Notes: generated by a model from the sequence alone, not told the origin. Counted from the stretch's first letter, positions 31,281 to 43,941 are shown. The stretch: DNA of 64,000 nt from Diplonema japonicum (GCA_964019335.1 OZ025650.1:571001-635000), one strand, 5' to 3'. Translations and numbers: made by a program.

Positions 31281-34200
31281 ATGGGGGATAGTACAGAAGA
31301 CTTTGTCTACGACACCTTCAGGGACCAGCCCGACAAGCTTCCGCAGGATGTTGTTTATGATAAGTTCAGAAGCTTCGTGAGAGACTATGGAGAGAAACTG
31401 GAGACAAGTGAGAAGGACCTCAACGAGTCGTTCGGGGAAGTATGGGACATGATGGACCCTATTGCCCTTGACTTCACACCGGACAGCAAGCTTACCTTAG
31501 AAGAAGTCCTGGGTGTCAAGTGCAAGGCTGACCCTTTATTTTACAAAATAATGTTGGTGTTCTCATCTCTTGTAGCTGAGGTAGGTGATTTGGTGGACGA
31601 GGCAAACTCAAGGCTGCTTCCTGCTTTGTCCACATTCGGTGAGAACCCAAGTGACCGTGACCTGGAAGACGGTGAGATGCAGCTGTCCTTTGGGCGCATG
31701 CTGCCGCTGTTCCTGGACCTGTGGACCTTCTGCGACAGGTCCTACAACGTCATAGAGAATATCGTTAAGCAGTTAGCTTCTATTTACAACGACAGAAACA
31801 GGAAGAACCCTGAGAAGAAGGGTCTCGCTGCGTACCAGAACACACACCTCACCTCTGTGTGGGTGGCCGTGTCAGACTTGATGAGGGTGCTGATCACCTT
31901 GGACCAAGTAATTGTTCAGAACGACTCTTTCCAGCAGGCGTCCACCATCTACAAGAGGATGATGAAGAACGCAAGGAACCAACCCGAGAAGTACGACACC
32001 GACACAGCCAAGGCGAAGAAATTCGGCCTGCTTCTTGACAAGCTGGAGACGGACTTGCTTGACGATCAGATATTCGAAAGATGCTTCTCGGAAAGGTTCC
32101 ACGACGAGAATCATGGCGATAATCTGATGTTCATGCACGAGTTTGACTTCCAGATGAGGGAGCTCTTCCAGTACATCAAGAGGGGCACAGGCATGCAGAA
32201 CGAGATCGACAAAAGGCAGATGTACGTTGGGCTCTGTGGGATGTATGTTATGTACTACTCGTTCTTCTCCAACAAGATCAAGGGAAAGAGTGAAGAGAAG
32301 AAATTCTTCAAAACGCTGTTTGACATCCACAAGGAGGTACCCGTGATCCACCTCTTCGGGAACACTACCTACTCGCCTGCAGAGTGGTTGGGGCGGAGGA
32401 TCCCTGACATGGCAAACGCCGTCACGAAGGACCCTATGAGGGACCACCAGGCAGCTTGCAGGGCGGCACTTGCGAAGTATGAGGCTAACTTGGAGGCCAT
32501 AGTGGGGAAGAATTTGCAAGACGTTATGGTATGGGCGGCGAGATTCGAGTCGAAGCACATGACCTCAAAGACAGAGGACATCATATCAAGAAAGACATAC
32601 ATGATCACAAAGGGCGTCTACTTTGCACAGGAAATAGGGACCCTCATCAAGACCGTGTTAGGCCTACACGTAGTCCTCGAGGCGTCCCTGAACGTGAAGA
32701 AAGTGCTTCTGCTGTGCAAATCAATCGAGCTGCTGAAATCAATACTCGTCACCTTCCACCGAAAATCTGCCGAGATTGGGAACCTCATGTCCATCATGTG
32801 CGAGTACATCAGTTACAACCTGCAAAGGATCCTGATCCCCTTTAAAAGAAAGCTAAAAGAGAACCAAGCGAAGCTTGACGAAACGCAGATTGACCAGATG
32901 AGTGCCATCGACCTGATGCAGCGAGTGCTATACGGAGCACCAACAAGAAACTCCATCATCGTGCTGAAGAACGCCCTGCACATTGTCACGAGCAAGACAG
33001 GCAATATGATGAAGGCGGAGGATTTCGATGCAATGAAGGTGTACATGAGAAAACTTGAGTTGATCAGCTCGTGGCAGAGGACGGTGCAAGAAGCATGCGA
33101 TTGCAGCTTCCTGTACTGGCAGCGTGCCATTCTACCAAAGTACTTCGAGATGATCTTCAAGCAGCCCTCTTTTGCACCTAGCATGGTCTACATGTTCGCA
33201 GCGTTGCACGACCCTGCCAAGGTGCTGCTGTCGGCGTGCCACCTGTCTGACAGGAAGTCTCTCTTCACGGCGTACCAAAAAGAGACAGAAGAGGACTTCA
33301 TGGAGAACATCGTAGACCCGCTCTGCAAGGAGATCGGTGACACGCTCAGGTTGAACATCCATAGCGTGGTCCTGGGTCAAGGCAGGCACCAACTGGGCGA
33401 AACTGTGCACAAGGACTACCAGCACTTGCTTAATTGCAACAGCTTGCGGTTCTTTGGGAAAAGAATGAACGTTAGGGACCACGTCCAGAACCACTTGGAG
33501 AGGCAGTTCTACAACTTGACGGCACTGCAGCCGCAAGACTGGAAGACATACGAAGAGATGCGTGCGTTGGCAAAGGAGAAATACAATATGAACTTGACTG
33601 AGGCACACCTGCCCGGTCAGATCCTTGACCAGGGATTGGACATCCTGGAGATTACCAGGGCAATCCACGTGTTTGTGACGAAGTACGCCTACAACATCAA
33701 CAACCAGATATTTGTCGAACGACCCAACACCACGGAGTCCAAGCACCTGAGCTCTGTACACATCCGCCACATTGCAAACTCCATTCGGACGCACGGGACA
33801 GGGATGATGAATACAACAGTCAACTTTGTGTTCCGCTTCCTCAAGTCCAAATTCTACGTCTTCTCACAATTCCTATTCGATGATCACGTAAAGGTATGAC
33901 ACTGTTGCAATTTGTACCGACCACAGTCGCGCCTCATGAAAGATATTAAATGGAACGAAGAGCACAAATCAGAAACGCAGAACTATTACCCATTCAAGAG
34001 ATCAGAGAAGTTCGTAAAAGACATCAGGAAGCTGGGAGTCGAGAATGGGAACAGCTACTTGGACCAGTTCAGGAAGCTAGTAACTGAGATCGGGAACGGG
34101 TTGGGCTACGTGCGTATGGTGCGCACTGGCGGAATGCGTGCTATCAGCGGCTCCATCAACTTCGTGCCTTCCTTGGAGGAGATCCCTAAATTTGCGGAGC

Positions 34201-34938
34201 TGCTGGACGACGCAAACTTCAGAAAGAACCCTGACGACGAGGACGAAGAGGTGGAGGGCAGCTTCCCCGAGTCTACCCTTCAGGCGGCCGTCAACCTGGA
34301 CACCGTGCTATTAAACCAGTCGAAGAAGTTCTCTGAGGGGAGTGACTATTTCAAGTTGCTTGAGGGGGTCTTCAGAGATGAATTGAACAACGAGAAGAAC
34401 AAACATCTGCAGAACTTCCACTCCATCATCCCGCCCCTGACTCTATCCTTCGTGGAGCACATGATCGCGAACAAAGACGGCCTCACCAAAAAGGGCAAGG
34501 AGTGCTCTTTCTGTGACGACGGCTTTTCGTTGGGTGTTATGTTCATTCTGAAGTTCTTGGACCTTAACACCAAGTTTGATGGGTTGCACTGGTTCGAAAG
34601 TGTGAGGGACTATTACAAAGCTGAGAAGAAGAAGGTCGAGACACAAGTGGCTAGCGCTAACACCAGCGGCCCTAACTCTGACCAGCAGGTATGTTTTTGT
34701 GTCTTTCTCAAACTCTTACAGGGAGAACTCAGTACGCTGAACCTGACCTCAAACAGAATCAAGCAGAGAATGAGAGAATTTGAATTATTGCTCTTCTCCT
34801 TCAGAAGTGCGAAGGTATGCCCATGCTGCACTGCTACATCACCAACAGGTGTTCTTCAAAGACAAGAGACAAGAAGAGGAAGAGGAGGAAGAAGACGAGG
34901 AAGACGAAGAGGACCTCGACGACCTTGACGAGGCGTAG
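31281..34938 (+). CDS. WASHC4: WASH complex subunit 4 (SWIP / KIAA1033 homologue)
   Basis: Core subunit of the WASH complex, which activates Arp2/3 actin nucleation on endosomes. Four exons: 31281-33893, 33927-34688, 34722-34814 and 34849-34938. Introns are 33, 33 and 34 nt, all GTATG. Product 1185 residues, near the human 1173. Family segments are unmistakable: NNQIFVERP, HIRHIANSIRTHGTGMMNTT, FLKSKFYVFSQF, SYLDQFRKLVTEIGNGLGYV, IPPLTLSFVEH, DDGFSLGVMFILKFLD and LHWFESVRDYY. The second intron is divisible by three and stop-free; it sits between DQQ and GELSTLNLTSNR, where no extra residues are expected. The C-terminus is a strongly acidic Glu/Asp tail. It implies an endosomal actin system in this organism. 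Confidence 0.95.
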
Positions 34939-35301
34939 GTTGCTATAGATGTTTCGCCCAAGTAATTCATAAAGAAAAAAAAATGAATAATAAAAAGGAA
35001 AAGCAAAGAATTGGGGGTGCTAGAACGAGCACAGCCCACCAACGTCCTCTTAGGTTTAGTTAGTGTATCTGGCGCCCTTTTATTTGTGTCCCCCCCTTTC
35101 CCCCTTTAACTGAAGTGCTCGTGTGAAGTAAACCTTTTGACCTCTCCATCCGCAACGCCAGAAATATGAGAGGACGCCACTACACTTGTTTCATGCTTAT
35201 CTTTGCTTCTCTTTCCGGCAACTTCTTTCCATGTTATTTTCCACGTTGCTTACAGTGTATTGTATTTGCCACCGTTCGAGTCAGAAACAGTACAGGTTAC
35301 A
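34939..35301 (+). other. Intergenic region, no gene seen
   Basis: Holds an A-rich stretch (34972-35010) after the WASHC4 stop and a pyrimidine-rich tract (35080-35240) leading to the acceptors CAGAAACAG and TACAG just before ATG 35302. Confidence 0.5.
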
Positions 35302-36759
35302 ATGCCCCCCAAAATGGAAAATGGGGGGAGGAAGAAAAATAAGAAGAAAAAGAAGCGGAAGAAGGCGAGGCCGGAGGAAGCACGGGAAACACCTGTGAAG
35401 GAGGTGAAGGAGGAGCGCAGGGAGGAAGTGGAGCTAATTTCGCCCTCTTCAGAAGAGAAGCCGCGATGCAGTACTCCCAGGAGCCCTCTAAGCCCTGTGG
35501 AGATCCCTGAGGCTGACGTCATCGAATGGGACCCAGTCATTACTGACAGAGCGGTGGCCACGAGGCGGCGGTCGCGGAGTCTTCTCACAATGTCCGTCAC
35601 TGACAACGGCAGGTCGTCTTTAGAAGAGTCGGAATGTGCGTGCAGCAATGCTTCAGAAGGTTCAGATAACTTCGCACCTGCCTTCAAAGCATGGTCCAAG
35701 ATGCACTCGAGTAGTAGCAGTGCTATGCTTGTAGGCCCCGACAACAGGTTCATCACACCTCTTACATCTCCCGCACACACCTTCGCTGTGAAAAAACACG
35801 TGGCTACCCAAATGGACTGGCTACAAAAAGGTGGGCTAAAGAAGCGTTCTCAGTCCACAGGCAAGCTGCCCTCGGAGAACTTTGCCAACCCCATGAGCGT
35901 GATGCATAGAAGGACCTTCTTCGGCGAGTACTCAGACGAGACACGGCGCTTGCTCAAGCAACGTACGAACTCTCACTTCTTGCCCATCTCGCGTGACATG
36001 CTAAAAGCAGACAACACAAATGCGGTACAACGTTTCCTACGTAACGTAGTGCTCTATTTATTGGAGTCTGTGAAGCTCTGCCTGATGTTTGCAGCTGTGT
36101 ACCTATCGTTTTACGACATCAAGTTCATAACAAAGTGGAACCCATACCTCAAGATCGCCCACTACTCTGGGCGGATGTTGTTCCCTTTGCTCGACACATT
36201 GCTGGGGGTGGCAGCTGCTGACTTGTCGTTGTGGTTGGGAGGTCAAATTGGGTTTTACAGGGCACTTGGGAGGCTAAGCGGGACATACAGGAAATTTGAA
36301 GCAGGTATTGCCCCCCCGCAAAGTGCAGAGACGCTGGAGGTGACACTGTACTACGCGCACTGGGTGCTGGATTTCTTGTACTTCCCAACCGAGCACCTCG
36401 GTTTGGTGGAGTGGAAGATATTTGGTGTCAAAACAAACTTGTTCTTCTCGCAGATGAACGCAGTTGTGTGGTACTGGCGACAGGTCCTTCAAATGTGTCT
36501 GCTGCTCCATGCGGTGTCAAACCAGGCCTTTGCAGTCTCATCTCTTGCGCTCTTCTTGTACTCTCTTAATTTGTTTGTTGACATGCTCACAGCATATGCT
36601 TTCCTTCCACCCTACGCACCCGGCCCTAAATGCAACATAATATCTGTGGTGTATTCCTTCTTCTGCACACGCCGTTTCGCCATTGGTCTTGGCACCCACG
36701 GTCTTCTGGGTGTCGCTGACGGTGTCATCCAAATCATCCTCCGATACCAATTCTCGTAA
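35302..36759 (+). CDS. PEX11-like peroxisomal/glycosomal membrane protein
   Basis: Single exon, 485 residues. The first 220 residues are low-complexity: Lys-rich (GGRKKNKKKKKRKKAR), then Ser/Pro-rich with several Arg-Ser sites. From about 240 on the sequence is PEX11-like: a helix NAVQRFLRNVVLYLLESVKL, IAHYSGRMLFPLLDTLLG, LYFPTEHLGLVEWKIFG, and a C-terminal part FVDMLTAYAFLPP ... GTHGLLGVADGVIQII that matches the Asp and GLLG of the last PEX11 membrane helices. PEX11 proteins bend and divide peroxisomes; in kinetoplastids and diplonemids these are glycosomes. The long disordered N-terminus is unusual. ATG 35302 is chosen because the longer frame starts at a TTG inside a pyrimidine tract. Confidence 0.55.
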   Translation: MPPKMENGGRKKNKKKKKRKKARPEEARETPVKEVKEERREEVELISPSSEEKPRCSTPRSPLSPVEIPEADVIEWDPVITDRAVATRRRSRSLLTMSVTDNGRSSLEESECACSNASEGSDNFAPAFKAWSKMHSSSSSAMLVGPDNRFITPLTSPAHTFAVKKHVATQMDWLQKGGLKKRSQSTGKLPSENFANPMSVMHRRTFFGEYSDETRRLLKQRTNSHFLPISRDMLKADNTNAVQRFLRNVVLYLLESVKLCLMFAAVYLSFYDIKFITKWNPYLKIAHYSGRMLFPLLDTLLGVAAADLSLWLGGQIGFYRALGRLSGTYRKFEAGIAPPQSAETLEVTLYYAHWVLDFLYFPTEHLGLVEWKIFGVKTNLFFSQMNAVVWYWRQVLQMCLLLHAVSNQAFAVSSLALFLYSLNLFVDMLTAYAFLPPYAPGPKCNIISVVYSFFCTRRFAIGLGTHGLLGVADGVIQIILRYQFS

Positions 36760-37213
36760 ATCAGCAACAGGCGTGCACTATGTCGTTAGTTGCAAACCCT
36801 TAACCCTTAGCAGGTACAGTTTTCGGCCGTGTTGCTATGGCAAGATCTTACCGAGCATATCTGCCGTTCCCCTCCAATTTCCCCTTATCCGTTTATTATT
36901 GACCACTGTCTCTAGAATCACAACAAAGCAATGCTTGGGATGATTAAAGCAACGTACCACCTCTCTTTCTGTTTACAGCGGGAAACGAGGAGCCTTCATA
37001 GCACTGCTTGACGGGCCTTCGTTAAGTGTGTTGTGCTTTCGACAGCAGCTTGTGAGCAGCGTTGAAAATGTTCCATACCGTCCCCCATTCTCTGTTACTC
37101 TCTTTTCCTTCTATTCTGTTAGTTTTGTTGTTATGCTTATGCTTATGTTTATGTTTAACATTATCCTTTTTGTTTGTTTTGTGTTCTCTTGGCTTACACA
37201 TCTACAGGACGCC
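36760..37213 (+). other. Intergenic region, no gene seen
   Basis: The last 140 bp are a T-rich tract (37080-37207) ending ACACATCTACAG, the presumed acceptor for the PDZ gene. Hydrophobic translation of this tract gives a false N-terminus in the open frame. Confidence 0.55.
37206..37207 (+). promoter_or_regulatory. Putative spliced-leader acceptor AG of the PDZ gene
   Basis: CTTGGCTTACACATCTACAG ends here, 6 nt before ATG 37214, after more than 100 nt of T-rich sequence. Confidence 0.65.
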
Positions 37214-39256
37214 ATGCGGCGGAATGCAACACCTAAGCGAAAGGGGATAGTGGCCACGCCAACTGCGATACGCCCCCTGGTGCTTGACGAAGGAGAGGAG
37301 GAGGGAGTCGAACTCAATGAGGACGAAGTGATTGAAGTAGTGGACAAGGTGACACGTGGGGGGGATGCGTGGATCGAGCTTTACGAAGCAGCTGGAAAGG
37401 CACGGGAACGTCGTGAGTCAAGCAAGCTGCAGGGCCGCTTCGTCATGGAGATGCTTGATAAGCAAATGTCTTTCTCACCTCGAGTGAGCAAGCTCCCCAA
37501 GGGGCACAAATCAAGCACATGGCAAAGACCACCGGCAGCGGCTCAACCAGAATTCCAACATACACCAACTATATCCAACCACGCCAAAGCGAAGACACCT
37601 GACAGAAGCATTGTGCTGCGCCTTTCCCCCTCCCGAAACAGGCCAGCAACACCTACTTCATCTAGAGCAAACAAGGAACCCACTTATAGACCTGTGCTTA
37701 CACCGGAGACGAACCGTCTGATGGCACAGCGCAAGGCTCTGCAACGGGACAGCGTCAACATTCACCACAAACTGCACGGGCGACATGTGGAAGTGGAGAG
37801 CACGAAGAAAACAAACGAGCAGAAAAAGAACAGGATGGAGGATGCAACTCTACGGAACAAACCTATGCTCACTGATACCACACAGGACTTGATGATGCGA
37901 CGGGTCACTGAGAGAGATGTGCATCAGAGGTTGTTTGAAAACTCAAAGAGTCCGGTGAGAGGGCGTGCTACACCTACAACACCAAGATCGGAGGCCGCGC
38001 GGGGCGCCGGCATGAAGCTTCTTGACATTGACTTCGACGACGCTATGATGGAGATGCCAGTCTCAAAGCCCGAGCCAGAGGAAGTGTTCCCACCACGCGC
38101 ACCTTCCTTTCAGCTCAAGCAAAAAGCATCACCACCGCCTGGCCCGGCAAGCAACTCATCATCGTCCACAGAACGCCAGAGCCTCCCTGTCAAGACACTG
38201 CCTCAAAAAACACCGTCAAAGGTGCATAAGACGGAAAGGACGCCCACACCCTCGCCTATCCCCTTTACCATGGGAAATAGTAGCAGTGAAGACGAAGACA
38301 ATGACTCTGACTTTCACTCCACCGAGGCCGACACCATTCCGAAAGAGCCAGAGTTTCCAAGTGCCTCTGCGACTCTGCCTTATGCAGCTGCTACACTCCC
38401 CCTTGCGGCTGCCACTGTGCCACCGCTGCGTTTTGATGTAGGGGCCTATGTGGTGTGCGACTCCCGAGACGGGCCACTCCTCGGTCAGATCTTACAATTG
38501 CACGATAATGACAACGCTTACAGCGTAATAACTGCGCACGGGGAACTGCGTGTTAAGGAGGACACAGTGAAAGACGGGGGCAGGCGTGTTCGGATAGCTA
38601 AGCAGAATGGCATCCTGGGTATAGTCTACAAGGGAACCACCGTATTGGATGTCGCACCTGATACACCAGCTGCCGGAGCCATCCGTGTCGGCTCTGTGAT
38701 AGTTGCCATCCAAGACACTGTGGTAACCACCCATGGTGAACTGGCACAAGCACTCGAGCGTGCTCCGAACAAAGGGCAGTTCGACGTGAATGTTATTTTG
38801 CCGGAACTCATGGAGGCAGGCGGGACACTACCTCATGGACCTGTACCCGTCAAGAGTGCTTTCAAGGGCACTAGGCCTGCGAAGATGCCACCTTCTCTCC
38901 AAAGTCAACCCGTATCCCATTCTAGTAAGACTCTTCTTTCCAAGGGTGCACCCCCTCCACCCCCGCGGAACTATGGCAAGTCCCCCGCTGAGCATGGTTT
39001 GCTCACAAAGGGCCCTCCTGTCGTGACACCTTTATCATCTGCTGCCTCGCAACCGCAGAAAGGCCCCATTAAAACCTCTTCTTTCCATCGCAACGCACCG
39101 ATGAAAGCATCTCTCAAAGGGTCCGCCAAAGGGACAGGCGCCCGCCGCCCTCCACAACTAGACTCCCCATCAACACCGCCACACCCTTCTCCTCCCCCTG
39201 CTGTAGTACGGCGCCCAAAAAAAGTTCCACGACCTAGACTACCGCCGCCTGTGTGA
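37214..39256 (+). CDS. PDZ-domain protein with disordered Pro-rich regions, 680 aa
   Basis: Single exon. The first 390 residues are basic/Pro-rich and low complexity. At about 405-455 a Tudor/agenet-like segment appears (FDVGAYVVCDSRDGPLLGQI). A PDZ-like domain follows (about 468-535): GILGIVYKGTTVLDVAPDTP, then GAIRVGSVIVAIQDTVVTTH and FDVNVILPE, with the carboxylate loop replaced by GILGI. The last 130 residues are Pro-rich with APPPPPRNYG and SPPPAVVRRPKK, potential SH3/profilin ligands. A scaffold role is inferred from the domains; no orthologue was recognised. Confidence 0.75.
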   Translation: MRRNATPKRKGIVATPTAIRPLVLDEGEEEGVELNEDEVIEVVDKVTRGGDAWIELYEAAGKARERRESSKLQGRFVMEMLDKQMSFSPRVSKLPKGHKSSTWQRPPAAAQPEFQHTPTISNHAKAKTPDRSIVLRLSPSRNRPATPTSSRANKEPTYRPVLTPETNRLMAQRKALQRDSVNIHHKLHGRHVEVESTKKTNEQKKNRMEDATLRNKPMLTDTTQDLMMRRVTERDVHQRLFENSKSPVRGRATPTTPRSEAARGAGMKLLDIDFDDAMMEMPVSKPEPEEVFPPRAPSFQLKQKASPPPGPASNSSSSTERQSLPVKTLPQKTPSKVHKTERTPTPSPIPFTMGNSSSEDEDNDSDFHSTEADTIPKEPEFPSASATLPYAAATLPLAAATVPPLRFDVGAYVVCDSRDGPLLGQILQLHDNDNAYSVITAHGELRVKEDTVKDGGRRVRIAKQNGILGIVYKGTTVLDVAPDTPAAGAIRVGSVIVAIQDTVVTTHGELAQALERAPNKGQFDVNVILPELMEAGGTLPHGPVPVKSAFKGTRPAKMPPSLQSQPVSHSSKTLLSKGAPPPPPRNYGKSPAEHGLLTKGPPVVTPLSSAASQPQKGPIKTSSFHRNAPMKASLKGSAKGTGARRPPQLDSPSTPPHPSPPPAVVRRPKKVPRPRLPPPV

Positions 39257-39315
39257 TATAGATGTTGTCTATTATTTGTCTCTACGCTACATTTTAACTA
39301 CTTGAAGACATTAAA

Positions 39316-40599
39316 ATGCATGCAAGATCGGTTCAGTGCTACCTCCTGATGGGGGTGAGGTTGTTCCAGCAGTTTATGAGGAATGTGCTCGCGCCTCTTA
39401 TTGTGTTCATGCCAGAGGAGGTTTCGGGAATGCGGGGTGCGTTGCTGTCTGCTGTGGCTGCTGGATATTTCTTTACGCAAGTGCCTGGGGGCATGGCCGC
39501 TGACTACTTAGGTGCGAAGAACGTTGTCACAATGGCGTTGCTTGGGAGTGTGGTGTGCTGCCTGACCATTCCTTATGCTTATGATGCCTACGAAGTAACC
39601 GGCGTGTGGTGGTGCTTAGCCGTGATGGGTGCCATCCAGGGGCCACTCTTCCCCACTTCTTCTGTGTACCTCTCGAAATGGACACCGCCGGATGAGCGCC
39701 CTTCTGCATCTACCAAGATGGATGTTGGAATCTCGATGGGCGCTCTGATCTCTGTCCCGGCAGGAGGTCTCTTGGGGACGGCCCTTGGTTGGAAGGCTGC
39801 CTACACGGTCATTGGTATGGTTTCAGGGTGTTTTGTGCTGGTGTGGCTGTGGCTGGGTGCGGATTGCCCTTCGAAGTGCTGGTTCATCAAAGACGAGGAG
39901 GCGGATTACTTACGGAAAGTACTTCCGAAGAAGAGTACTGACAGCAAGAAGGACGGGAGCGGAGGTGTCATGCCACTCCGTCTCATGCTGCACCCCTCTG
40001 TGCTGGCCATCTTCGCGTCGCACATGGCTTTCAACTACGGTGCTTACTTTGTTACGAACTGGAACCCCACTTACTACAAAGAAGTGCTAAGCCTCAACGC
40101 TGCCGAAGCAGGCTTCCATTTGTCGTTGCCGCATGTCGCCAACCTCATAGGGAAGCTCTCGTGCGGTGCCGTGTCGTCAATGCTCGTTGCAAGGGGCTTC
40201 ACGCGCCTGGGCTCGCGTAAGTTCTTCACAGTAGTTAGCGCAGTGGGCTCAGGGATTTGCATCCTGCCTGTGTACCTGATGAAGGACCAACCGGTCATTG
40301 TGACCACCCTCATGGTGTCCTTGTGTAATGCCTTCTTTGGCCTCGCGCCTTCCGGCTTCAAGGCCAACTACTTAGACATCACTGCGAAGTACACGGGTAT
40401 GCTGTCCGGCGTAGGCAACACCTTGGGCACATGTGCTTCGTACGTGGGGCCTCTCATCGTCTCCCATATCCTGGCGGCCACAGGGTCCTGGTCTTACATC
40501 TTCCTTTCTATCTTTACGGCCAATCTAGTGGCAGCAACGTGCTTCAACCTTTTTTCATCAGACAGACCTGTGGAAGGGGACGAAAAGGAGCGCGACTGA
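39316..40599 (+). CDS. MFS transporter, SLC17 anion/cation symporter type
   Basis: Twelve-TM major facilitator, single exon, 427 residues. SLC17 features: QVPGGMAADYLGAKNV after TM2, GPLFPTSSVYLSKWTPPDER in the TM4-TM5 region, GWKAAYTVIG, FVTNWNPTYYKEVLSLNAAE at the start of the second half, and APSGFKANYLDITAKYTGML with GNTLGTCASYVGP near TM10-11. The family moves organic anions such as phosphate, glutamate or sialic acid, driven by H+ or Na+; the substrate here is unknown. The ATG at 39316 follows CTACTTGAAG. Both termini are short and cytoplasmic by inference. Confidence 0.88.
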   Translation: MHARSVQCYLLMGVRLFQQFMRNVLAPLIVFMPEEVSGMRGALLSAVAAGYFFTQVPGGMAADYLGAKNVVTMALLGSVVCCLTIPYAYDAYEVTGVWWCLAVMGAIQGPLFPTSSVYLSKWTPPDERPSASTKMDVGISMGALISVPAGGLLGTALGWKAAYTVIGMVSGCFVLVWLWLGADCPSKCWFIKDEEADYLRKVLPKKSTDSKKDGSGGVMPLRLMLHPSVLAIFASHMAFNYGAYFVTNWNPTYYKEVLSLNAAEAGFHLSLPHVANLIGKLSCGAVSSMLVARGFTRLGSRKFFTVVSAVGSGICILPVYLMKDQPVIVTTLMVSLCNAFFGLAPSGFKANYLDITAKYTGMLSGVGNTLGTCASYVGPLIVSHILAATGSWSYIFLSIFTANLVAATCFNLFSSDRPVEGDEKERD

Positions 40600-40832
40600 G
40601 AGCGTGGAGTGCTTGGACGTAAGATCCTATTCGCCCTTCTTCTTCAAGGGCGAAAGGAATTGATAACCCAAAGCGTGAGGACTTCCCTCCTCGTAATTAT
40701 TATTTTTTCCTTTTTTTTTTTTTTGCGCATTTTGTCTTTAAAATCTTGTTGTACAATGGGAGGAAAAAAAAAAGAAAATAAAAAAAGGCAAACCACTTTC
40801 CTTTAAAAAAAAAACCAAGAAAAAAAAAAAAA

Positions 40833-41113
40833 ATGTTCCGCACAACCATGCTGCGAGGAGTGGGCGGTGCTGTGCCGAGGTGGAGAATGGGCGGTGCGCC
40901 TGAGCAGAACAGCAACTCATGGAGTTCAGGGTATGGTCAGAGTGGAATTATTGTGAACACTTACACAACAGGTCGCACATTGGAAAGAAGAACGACGAGG
41001 AGAATATCTTCCTGTGGCGTGACGCCCTCTCCATGTGCGAGTGCGAGTCGGACAAGTACACCGTCGCTAAACAGAAACCTGTGATAAGGCGGGGCACTAG
41101 CATGGACATTTAG
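40833..41113 (+). CDS. Small protein with presequence-like N-terminus, 79 aa
   Basis: Two exons, 40833-40930 and 40972-41113, joined in phase 2 by a 41-nt GTATG intron. The product starts MFRTTMLRGVGGAVPRWRMG, with Arg but no acidic residue in the first 20, like a mitochondrial presequence. The rest (SHIGKKNDEENIFLWRDAL, then SMCECESDKYTVAKQKP) is hydrophilic. No family was recognised; a small respiratory-complex or ATP-synthase accessory subunit would suit its size. It is supported by a consistent intron and a frame that closes neatly at 41113. Confidence 0.6.
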
Positions 41114-42648
41114 ATCGGTCTCCCCTGAAGGCAGTTTTTTTTTTTTATCATATTGTGCCATATCATAATTCCTAAAAAGTACGTATCAGGGAGTGTTAAA
41201 AGAAGGGGAAAAAAAAGTGAAAAAGTACCGTGGAGGCCCTCTCTGCTCCCTTTTTCGCTTGTTCATTCTTTTTTCCTCTCCCCTCTTGTTCTAAAAAAAA
41301 AAAAATCGTTTTCTGGCGTTCTGCCGGGATCTTCATACCCCCCTTTTTTTTTCCTCCATGTTCCTATTCTCCCCTTTACCCTCCATTTTTTAGAAAGGGA
41401 GAAAAAGAAACAAAAATAAAACGTATTTTTTTCTTCTTTCGAAGGGATGCCCCTCTTGTTGAGGGGCACTCTTATGTGTTCCACGCAAAATCCTTTTCTT
41501 TTTTCTTTGCTTGAATTTTTTTTATATTTTTTTAAAGTGTTTTCCTGTTCTTTTTTTTTTCTTCTCCTCCTGTAGCTTCATCTTGGTTTTGTCTCGATCT
41601 TTCCTCTAAAATGTTATTCTCTGTGTTGCGCGCAACACAACAAGGAGAGCACATGGGGATTAGAGAGGATAAAATTATTGAAGGGCTTTGGAATAGAGGA
41701 AGAAAAAAAGAAGAGAGAAAAAAAAAAGAGAAAAAAAAGAAAAAACCGGCAGGAAAAAAAAAAGGTCTTCCCATGTCCCCTCCCCTCTTTTCCCCCTCTT
41801 TTGTGTTGCGCAAAGGAGTTTCGCATGTGGCATCGATTGAAGAAATAAAAGAAGAAAAAGAGAAGAAAAAAAAAATACAGTTCTTTTTCACTTTTTTCGC
41901 CCCCTAACATTCTACCGTTTGGAGTACCTGACTATCTATCTCTCTTTGTTTGTTTTCCCATCCCCCTTTTTTTTTTACCCCCCTCGAAAAAGGAAAAAAA
42001 AAATAAATAAAGAAAAACCGGAGGGAATATGGCAAAACCTTAGCGTTGTTATTATTTTCTTTTTTTTTCTTTTTTTACCTGGATCCCCTTCCCTCTTTAA
42101 AAACAAAAAATGAGGGTGTTTAATTCTGTGTTTAAATCTGTGAATCGAAAGAGCACAGAGAAAATATGCAGTTTTTCCCCCCTCCCTTTCTCATCCTGTT
42201 GTTGCTAGTGCATGTAGGTATTTATAGGACGTGAGAAAAATAAAGAAAGAAGAGTGCGTGAAGGGCTTTCCAGAGTAAATGTCCCCCCCCAAAAAAAATA
42301 ATTGTTCTTTGTTTTTAACTCAAGAAAGTGGAATGTTTTTTCTTTTTTCACCTTCCCGTCTTCGTAAAGCTTTAAATCTCTCTCGCCTTTTTTTTTTCTC
42401 ATGATCCTCGAACCCCCCCCCCCCCCCCCGTCTTCGTTTCTCTTTCCTTTTCTTTTTTTTGATTTGTCAGGTTATTTACGGATTTTTCTTTTCCTTTATA
42501 ATGCACTGCCGTATTCCTATGCCCAGACTTCTGGTCCCACATCTGACCATTGGTGCATCAGTCGTAATGCTGTGAGGTGCAGTCTGCGTTCGGTCTGTTA
42601 AAACTGTTCATAAAGGGTTTTTGAAAGAAAAAAAAGAGGGAAAAAAAA
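41114..42648. other. Low-complexity intergenic stretch, no gene seen
   Basis: 1.5 kb dominated by A, T and C homopolymers, including C runs at 42413-42429, with Lys-rich or Phe-rich spurious frames on both strands. Nothing in it resembles a conserved protein, tRNA or known structured RNA. Confidence 0.6.
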
Positions 42649-43587
<939 letters not shown>

Positions 43588-43941
43588 TTCGATTACCCCG
43601 TTTCCCCCCCTCGTTCTTGCAGCTTGCTTGTGCTGGTGATGTAGCTAAATGGTTTGTACTTTTCTCTCTCTTTCGTTGTGACCATATGGCTCACCAAGGT
43701 TTGGTCTTTTTTTTGTTTTTTGTTTTTCTTCTTTTTTTCCGACTGGTTTATATTTCTTGCCTCTTCTCTCCATGTGCCTTGTGTCTTTATGCTGTGTTCC
43801 TTGCATAAGACACGGAGGCAACCCCCAGGTGGCCCCAACCCCTCTTATCGTTATCTGTCCTTCTTCTTCTTTTATTTTCTTTTCATTTACTTTTCCCAGT
43901 GTTGCCACAAAGCTCTACCAGACACCGAATTCTATTTTGAA
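43588..43941 (+). other. Pyrimidine-rich intergenic region, no gene seen
   Basis: Mostly T/C runs, ending TTCATTTACTTTTCCCAG at about 43900, a strong acceptor candidate for the MAPEG gene 42 nt downstream. TCGTTCTTGCAG at about 43620 is a second acceptor-like site without an obvious gene. Confidence 0.5.

Noticed and set aside
31872-32558. 228-codon minus-strand open frame
   Set aside because: It is a shadow of WASHC4, which is identified by many conserved segments.
41153-42402. Several Phe- or Lys-rich open frames on both strands
   Set aside because: They follow from T/A/C runs, and composition alone keeps the frames open.
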